Made by a program: the position numbers and the translations under genes | Shown here: positions 15,308 through 18,987 of the stretch, piece by piece | Layout: each line of letters starts with the position of its first letter | Numbering within the stretch: position 1 is the stretch's first letter | Notes under the pieces: generated by a model | What the model was told of the DNA's origin: nothing | Seen by the model: only the letters and a program-made list of their open reading frames with translations | Database searches by the model: none | Assembly (NCBI GenBank): GCA_958352855.1 | Contig: CATWQE010000052.1 | Location: 1 to 18,987, forward strand | Direction: 5' to 3' | Length of the DNA: 18,987 bases | Source of the DNA: an uncultured Bacillota bacterium | Lineage (GTDB): Bacteria; Bacillota; Clostridia; Lachnospirales; Lachnospiraceae

Positions 15308-16249
15308 TTACTGCTTAACTCTTTCAAAAACTCTTAACTTTGCACTCTTTGAACGTGAATTTTCCTTAAGCTCCTCCTCACTTGGAAGAATCGGCTTTCT
15401 GGTAATCACTCTCCCTTTTGACACATTTCCACATACGCACACCGGAAATCCCGGAGGACAGGTACATGGATTCTCGTTTTGCTTAAAAATCGTCTTCACA
15501 ATACGGTCTTCTAAAGAATGAAATGTAATAATACAAATCCTTCCCTTATCATTCAAAAGGTCAATCATATCGTCCAGTGTATTTCGCAGCACATCCAGTT
15601 CCTGATTCAGTTCGATTCGGATAGCCTGGAAGGTTTTCTTGGCCGGATGGCCTCCCACTGCACGCATTTTCATGGGAATTGCCCGTTTAATAATTTCCGA
15701 CAATTCTCCTGTTGTTTCTATACTCTTCTCCTGTCTTGCCAGACAGATGTGCTTTGCAATGTTTTTTGCAAACTTGTCTTCTCCGTAGTCCCTGATAATC
15801 CGGTACAGCTCCTGTTCTGTATAAGTATTCACAATGTCTCTGGCTGTCCTTGGATTTCTCTGGTCCATACGCATGTCAAGAGGGACATCCTCCCTGTACG
15901 TAAATCCCCGCTGGCTGTTATCCAACTGGTAGGAAGATACCCCCAAATCCAAAATAATTCCATCTACAGATGTGATTCCTATCTTTTGTAATTCTTTTTT
16001 CATGTTGCAATAATTGCTGCGAATGATGGTTACCTGCTCCCTGAATTCCTGTAACCGTTCCCCCGCAGCTCTTATTGCAGCTTCATCTTGATCTATGCCT
16101 ATCAAGCTCCCCTTGGCAGATAACTGCTGACATATCCTATAGGAATGTCCGCCGCCTCCCAGTGTTCCATCTACATAAATCCCGTCAGGTTTTACCTTCA
16201 AATTCCCAACAGTTTCTTCCAGTAATACGGATTTGTGTTTAAATTCCAT
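15308..16249 (-). CDS. rsmH: 16S rRNA (cytosine-1402-N4)-methyltransferase RsmH (MraW)
   Basis: SAM-dependent methylation of C1402 in the ribosomal decoding centre. Seen: N-terminal FKHKSVLLEETV, the SAM loop VDGTLGGGGHS (26-36), GIDQDEAAI (51-59), LDLGVSSYQLD (100-110), GFTYREDVPLDMRMDQ, and a C-terminal Cys-rich stretch PCTCPPGFPVCVCG that follows the usual FHSLEDRIVK. Length 313 is normal. The ATG at 16249 is preceded by AGGAGAG and lies 20 bp after the mraZ stop, so the two are cotranscribed, as in most bacteria. Confidence 0.97.
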   Translation of the reverse strand: MEFKHKSVLLEETVGNLKVKPDGIYVDGTLGGGGHSYRICQQLSAKGSLIGIDQDEAAIRAAGERLQEFREQVTIIRSNYCNMKKELQKIGITSVDGIILDLGVSSYQLDNSQRGFTYREDVPLDMRMDQRNPRTARDIVNTYTEQELYRIIRDYGEDKFAKNIAKHICLARQEKSIETTGELSEIIKRAIPMKMRAVGGHPAKKTFQAIRIELNQELDVLRNTLDDMIDLLNDKGRICIITFHSLEDRIVKTIFKQNENPCTCPPGFPVCVCGNVSKGRVITRKPILPSEEELKENSRSKSAKLRVFERVKQ

Positions 16250-16269
16250 GATTCTCTCCTAGCATTTTC

Positions 16270-16701
16270 TCAGATTACAATGCCCATACTCTGCATTCCT
16301 TCTGCAATAGCATCCATATCCTCATAATTGCTGTTCTCCAACCACTTCTCCTTACTCCAGACTTCAATTCTTGTAAGATTTCCAGTGAGTACCACATCCT
16401 TATTCAGACCCGCAAACTCCCGCAGCGTTGACGGTACGAGAATTCTCCCCTGCTTGTCCAGTTCACATAAGGTTGCACTGGCCACAAAGAAACGTAAGAA
16501 GGCTCTTGCATTTTTATCATTAAGTGGTAAAGCTTTCAGCTTTTCTTCGAAGTTCTTCCATTCTTCATTTGGATAAATAGAAAGACAGCCATCCAGACCT
16601 TTTGTCAACACGAAATTCTCTCCAAGCTCTTCCCTGAACTTGGAGGGAATAATCATCCTGCCCTTGGCATCAATTGTATGACTATACTCTCCCATAAACA
16701 T
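16270..16701 (-). CDS. mraZ: Transcriptional regulator MraZ
   Basis: DNA-binding repressor of its own dcw operon, with two AbrB-like SpoVT folds forming a ring oligomer. The two signature repeats are present: DAKGRMIIPSKFRE (from residue 11) and DKQGRILVPSTLRE (from residue 82). With ATG at 16701 the protein has 143 residues and starts MFMGEYSHTIDAKGR, as in the family; AGAGG lies about nine bases upstream, and a second ATG two codons later is also possible. The frame stays open back to GTG at 16800, but that extension would run across the operator repeats and is not protein-like. First gene of mraZ-rsmH-ftsL-ftsI. Confidence 0.95.
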   Translation of the reverse strand: MFMGEYSHTIDAKGRMIIPSKFREELGENFVLTKGLDGCLSIYPNEEWKNFEEKLKALPLNDKNARAFLRFFVASATLCELDKQGRILVPSTLREFAGLNKDVVLTGNLTRIEVWSKEKWLENSNYEDMDAIAEGMQSMGIVI

Positions 16702-16723
16702 AATGAATGACCTCTTCTTTCGC

Positions 16724-16750
16724 AGATCAGGAATCTCCCCTTCCTGATCT
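16724..16750 (-). promoter_or_regulatory. Hairpin in the mraZ leader, next to the ribosome site
   Basis: A perfect 10-bp inverted repeat, AGATCAGGAA (16724-16733) with TTCCTGATCT (16741-16750), around a 7-nt loop that reads GGGGAGA in the transcript. No T tract follows, so it is not an intrinsic terminator. It ends about 22 nt before the start codon of mraZ and leaves the AGAGG ribosome site just outside the stem. It may stabilise the mRNA or influence translation. Confidence 0.6.
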
Positions 16751-16782
16751 TCATGGTCTGTGTGGGGCGCTTCTGCCACCAG

Positions 16783-16822
16783 TGCCCCATTTCCCACCAC
16801 TTCTCACCACTTTCTACCACTT
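16783..16822 (-). promoter_or_regulatory. MraZ operator: four 10-bp GTGG/ATGG boxes
   Basis: Minus-strand units AAGTGGTAGA (16822-16813), AAGTGGTGAG (16812-16803), AAGTGGTGGG (16802-16793) and AAATGGGGCA (16792-16783) follow each other with an exact 10-bp period; a weaker fifth, CTGGTGGCAG, continues to 16773. MraZ is known to bind TGGG- or GTGG-type repeats at 10-bp spacing upstream of its own gene. The array begins at about the predicted transcription start (near 16824), so bound MraZ should block initiation or escape. Confidence 0.88.
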
Positions 16823-16830
16823 ATGCATTC

Positions 16831-16859
16831 ATTCTATACCAAGATAAGTAATTTCGCAA
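16831..16859 (-). promoter_or_regulatory. Sigma-A-type promoter of the mraZ operon
   Basis: Minus-strand -35 TTGCGA (16854-16859) and -10 TAGAAT (16831-16836) with a 17-bp spacer. The predicted start near 16824 coincides with the first MraZ box, which supports the assignment, and gives a leader of about 120 nt. Confidence 0.78.
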
Positions 16860-16863
16860 GGGG

Positions 16864-16875
16864 GAACATATGTTT
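16864..16875. promoter_or_regulatory. LexA-box-like palindrome upstream of the mraZ promoter
   Basis: GAACATATGTTT matches every position of the core GAACRNRYGTTY known for Gram-positive LexA (DinR), though the outermost bases of the longer consensus differ. It lies 4 bp upstream of the -35 hexamer, centred near -45. Binding by LexA is an inference from sequence only. Confidence 0.45.
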
Positions 16876-16888
16876 TTCTACAAAAAAT

Positions 16889-16940
16889 AAAAAAAGACGG
16901 AACCCTGAAAACACCTATGTTTTCCAGGTTTTTCCATCTT
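16889..16940 (-). terminator. Intrinsic terminator between the spo0E-like gene and the mraZ promoter
   Basis: An imperfect hairpin: the top stem GAAAAC/GTTTTC with a 6-nt loop, a 2x2 mismatch, then AACC/GGTT and a lower GAYGG stem. On the minus strand it runs into T7 (16895-16889). It lies 20-odd bases after the stop at 16965 and separates ychF/spo0E-like transcription from the dcw promoter. Confidence 0.8.
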
Positions 16941-16964
16941 TTTTCTTCTTCCTGCTGCCGTCCC

Positions 16965-17126
16965 TTATGAACAGCTTTGCTGATTCATTGTCATGTACTC
17001 TTCAATCAGACAATCTAACATTCTGCTGATTTTTAAAATTTCAAGAAAGCAGTATTTTTGTTCAATCGCAGCATCTAATTGCTCTCTTGTGTGTTCGATT
17101 TCCCATTTCAGCTCTTTTCGGGTCAT
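16965..17126 (-). CDS. Spo0E-like aspartyl-phosphate phosphatase, 53 residues
   Basis: Small two-helix protein of the Spo0E family, whose members dephosphorylate Spo0A~P and delay sporulation. The reading frame from ATG at 17126 to TAA at 16965 is preceded by ACAGGAGAG, a good ribosome site at about six bases. The translation opens MTRKELKWEIEHTREQLDAA and contains SRMLDCLIEEYM (34-45), corresponding to the family signature SQxLDxLI with Arg in place of Gln. The length and the spacing of the two helices (about 3-20 and 28-46) fit the family. It lies 95 bp downstream of ychF and is closed by a terminator; I see no convincing promoter of its own, so it may be cotranscribed with ychF. The family call is a motif inference; the alternative is an unrelated short coiled-coil protein. 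Confidence 0.75.
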   Translation of the reverse strand: MTRKELKWEIEHTREQLDAAIEQKYCFLEILKISRMLDCLIEEYMTMNQQSCS

Positions 17127-17221
17127 TTGCACTCTCCTGTTGTTTTCTGTCTGTCACAGGTTCTGACGTTTCTCTTATACTTTGACAGTACCGAACTTTT
17201 TATACATTTGTATGATAATCT

Positions 17222-18319
17222 TTAAACATTAAAACGGAAAAGAATCACATCTCCGTCCTGAACCACATATTCCTTACCTTCCATGCGAACCAGACCTTTT
17301 TCTCTGGCGCCTGCATAGGAACCGCAATCCAGTAAATCCTGATAATTGACCACTTCTGCTTTAATAAATCCACGTTCAAAGTCCGTATGGATTTTTCCTG
17401 CTGCCTGAGGAGCCTTTGTTCCCACTTTAATGGTCCATGCTCTTGTCTCATCCTCTCCTGATGTAAGGAAGCTTAACAGTCCAAGGAGACGGTAGCTGGC
17501 AACAATTAATTTTTCAAGACCGGACTGCTGGATTCCCAGATCCTCCAGAAATTCCTTCTTCTCATCTTCCTCCAGTTCTGAGATTTCCTGCTCAATTTCT
17601 GCACACAGGGCAAACACTTCACTATTTGTCTTAGAAGCGTACTCACGAACCTTCTGTACATAAGGATTGGAGGCTCCGTCATCGGCAAGGTCATCTTCGG
17701 ATACATTTGCAGCGTAGATAACAGGCTTCCAGGTAAGCAGATTATAACCCTTCATATATAATTCCTGGTCCTCATTTTCCAGTTCCATAGAAGAAGCCGG
17801 CTCTCCGCCTTCCAGATGCGCTTTAATTTCTTTTAAAAATTCCAGCTCTTTTGCTGCTTCTTTGTCCATTCTGGCTGATTTTGTAGTTTTCGCAATTCTT
17901 CTCTCCAGGATTTCCAGGTCAGAGAAAATCAGCTCCAGGTTAATAGTTTCAATATCTCTAAGAGGATCAATACATCCGTCTACATGGATAACATTTTCAT
18001 CTTCAAAGCATCTTACCACATGTACGATGGCGTCTACCTCACGAATGTTTGCCAGGAACTGGTTTCCAAGTCCCTCACCTTTGGATGCGCCTTTTACCAG
18101 ACCTGCAATGTCCACAAATTCAATCACTGCCGGAGTGACTTTCTTGGACTGGTAAAAGTCTCCCAATAATTTTAATCTTTCATCCGGAACCGGAACAATT
18201 CCTACATTGGGGTCAATGGTACAGAATGGATAATTGGCAGATTCTGCACCTGCTTTTGTTAAAGAGTTGAATAATGTACTTTTTCCTACGTTTGGGAGAC
18301 CTACGATACCTAATTTCAT
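17222..18319 (-). CDS. ychF: Redox-regulated ATPase YchF (OLA1 family)
   Basis: Ribosome-associated P-loop NTPase that prefers ATP over GTP. Seen: G1 GLPNVGKS (7-14), the N-terminal YPFCTIDPNVG switch (30-40), G3 DIAGL (70-74), the altered G4 motif NVSE (205-208; NxxE instead of NKxD, the reason for ATP preference), a helical coiled-coil insert (about 130-200) and a C-terminal TGS domain ending VVQDGDVILFRFNV. Length 365 is typical. The ATG at 18319 has only a modest ribosome site (AGGTAAAG). The 53 bp upstream hold an inverted repeat but no promoter that I can recognise, since the end of an integrase gene lies directly before. Confidence 0.97.
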   Translation of the reverse strand: MKLGIVGLPNVGKSTLFNSLTKAGAESANYPFCTIDPNVGIVPVPDERLKLLGDFYQSKKVTPAVIEFVDIAGLVKGASKGEGLGNQFLANIREVDAIVHVVRCFEDENVIHVDGCIDPLRDIETINLELIFSDLEILERRIAKTTKSARMDKEAAKELEFLKEIKAHLEGGEPASSMELENEDQELYMKGYNLLTWKPVIYAANVSEDDLADDGASNPYVQKVREYASKTNSEVFALCAEIEQEISELEEDEKKEFLEDLGIQQSGLEKLIVASYRLLGLLSFLTSGEDETRAWTIKVGTKAPQAAGKIHTDFERGFIKAEVVNYQDLLDCGSYAGAREKGLVRMEGKEYVVQDGDVILFRFNV

Positions 18320-18336
18320 TTTTATCTTTACCTGTT

Positions 18337-18365
18337 CAGAAACCCTTGATTTTACTGGGTTTCTG
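18337..18365. repeat. Perfect 9-bp inverted repeat between int and ychF
   Basis: CAGAAACCC (18337-18345) and GGGTTTCTG (18357-18365) are separated by 11 bp. No T tract follows on the minus strand; an AT-rich stretch before 18337 on the plus strand is weak. Its location in the 53 bp between an integrase stop and the chromosomal ychF gene makes it a candidate for the arms of an attachment-site core, or a simple attenuator-like hairpin. Confidence 0.5.
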
Positions 18366-18372
18366 CCTTTCT

Positions 18373-18987
18373 CTATATTTCTTGTACGCCCTTTTTACGC
18401 CCTTTTTGTTTAACTGGCGGCGTAGCTTGTTGAAATTGACGTATTGCATTTACCAGTGACTCGTCCGTAACATGAACATATCTGTCCATTGTTGTTTTTA
18501 TACTTGCGTGTCCTAAAAGCTGTTGTAGCACTTTAGGCTGTACGCCGCGTTCAATCGCGCGTGTAGCATAAGTATGTCGTAAGGCGTGCATACAAAAGCG
18601 TTTAATTCCTGCTTCATCACATAATTTGTATAAGTGTGTATCATAGGAACTATTTTTTGCCGGCTCTCCGGTTCGCCAGTTGACAAATACCAAATCGTGC
18701 ATGACAAGACATTTCTTTTCGCCTGTTCTGCTGTCAATGTATTCTAAAATCTGTGACAACGTTTCAGACTCTTTACGGCTATCTCTTTCATCATAGCAGC
18801 TTTTGAGAATGGAATATGCTTTATCTGTAAGCGGAATAGTACGATAACTTTTCTGCGTCTTAGGTGGTCCTGCTCTCCAATATCCTTGACTATGACGATA
18901 TTCCAAACTTTTATTCACTGTCAATGTATGTTTTTCTTGAGTTTCCGCAGTTTTATCCACAGAACCTATAATCATCTTTGCTGATGA
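18373..18987 (-). CDS. Tyrosine recombinase/integrase, C-terminal part (runs off window)
   Basis: Site-specific recombinase of the lambda-integrase family, as carried by phages and integrative conjugative elements. The frame is open to the window edge, so the start and the N-terminal DNA-binding and SAM-like domains lie outside. Seen, counted from the ATG at 18975: a beta-hairpin with PPKTQKSYRTIPL (likely catalytic Lys, 37-49), HALRHTYATRA with the catalytic His130 and Arg133, LLGHASIKTTMDRYVHV with His156 and nucleophile Tyr166. The first catalytic Arg would lie upstream. The C-terminus is basic (KQKGRKKGVQEI) and its coding DNA contains a short direct repeat. It ends 53 bp before ychF, which marks the edge of an inserted element extending to the right. 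Whether the element is intact cannot be judged. Confidence 0.92.
   Translation of the reverse strand, partial: SSAKMIIGSVDKTAETQEKHTLTVNKSLEYRHSQGYWRAGPPKTQKSYRTIPLTDKAYSILKSCYDERDSRKESETLSQILEYIDSRTGEKKCLVMHDLVFVNWRTGEPAKNSSYDTHLYKLCDEAGIKRFCMHALRHTYATRAIERGVQPKVLQQLLGHASIKTTMDRYVHVTDESLVNAIRQFQQATPPVKQKGRKKGVQEI

Noticed and set aside
16702..16800. N-terminal extension of MraZ from a GTG at 16800
   Set aside because: It would translate the operator repeats and the leader hairpin, has no ribosome site, and makes the protein 33 residues longer than the family.
17127..17221. A dedicated promoter for the spo0E-like gene
   Set aside because: TATAAG is present but no -35 at 16-18 bp; only the TGTCAAA box remains, too weak alone.
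18385..18408. Direct repeat ACGCCCTTTTT near the integrase 3' end as an attachment core
   Set aside because: It lies inside the coding sequence and encodes the basic Lys/Arg-Gly tail of the integrase; simple coding repetition is the easier explanation.
1..18987. CRISPR arrays, tRNA or rRNA genes, insertion sequences
   Set aside because: No spaced repeat arrays, no cloverleaf or rRNA-like stretches, and no transposase or terminal repeats were seen besides the integrase.

Overview
The window reads as chromosomal DNA from an anaerobic, spore-forming Firmicute of the Clostridia, most likely a Lachnospiraceae-type organism. The reasons are a moderately AT-rich dcw (division and cell wall) cluster in clostridial order, the forespore/mother-cell pair spoIIGA-sigE close to ftsZ, a Spo0E-like small protein, strong AGGAGG-type ribosome binding sites with frequent GTG/TTG starts, and FtsZ with the N-terminus typical of that family. 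All real genes lie on the minus strand, so transcription runs from high to low coordinates. The family names come from recognised motifs and gene order, not from a database search.

Layout in the direction of transcription. (1) 18987-18373: the C-terminal part of a tyrosine recombinase, which is the edge of an integrated mobile element lying mostly outside the window. It ends 53 bp before ychF, and a perfect 9-bp inverted repeat lies in that gap. (2) 18319-16965: ychF, then a 53-residue Spo0E-like gene, closed by a terminator. (3) 16875-12566: the first dcw block. It has a sigma-A-type promoter with a LexA-like palindrome upstream and four 10-bp MraZ boxes starting about at the transcription start, then mraZ, rsmH, an ftsL-like gene and a class B PBP (ftsI-like), closed by a terminator. 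(4) 12510-10786: a second class B PBP (spoVD-like, with KTA in place of KTG). (5) 10789-4950: a promoter, then mraY, murD, ftsW-type SEDS, murA and divIB/ftsQ. (6) 4908-3515: ftsZ with its own promoter and terminator. (7) 3468-1741: its own promoter, then aroE (YdiB-like) and aroD (type I). (8) 1699-1: a Spo0A-type promoter, then spoIIGA and sigE (sigE is cut by the window edge).

How it works together: mraY and murD make lipid-linked and cytoplasmic peptidoglycan precursors, and murA commits UDP-GlcNAc to the pathway. FtsW with the class B PBPs polymerises and crosslinks septal wall, DivIB and FtsL regulate that complex, and FtsZ positions it. MraZ represses its own operon and RsmH methylates 16S rRNA. 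SpoIIGA cleaves pro-sigma-E after asymmetric division, and sigma-E then drives mother-cell genes, of which the spoVD-like PBP may be one. murE, murF, murG and ftsA are absent from this cluster.

I found no wholly new multi-gene system. The most informative signals are regulatory: a spoIIG promoter with a 21-bp spacer and two Spo0A boxes, a very regular MraZ operator, a LexA-like site upstream of the dcw promoter, and an easily missed Spo0E-like gene. No stretch longer than 300 bases lacks an assigned feature.
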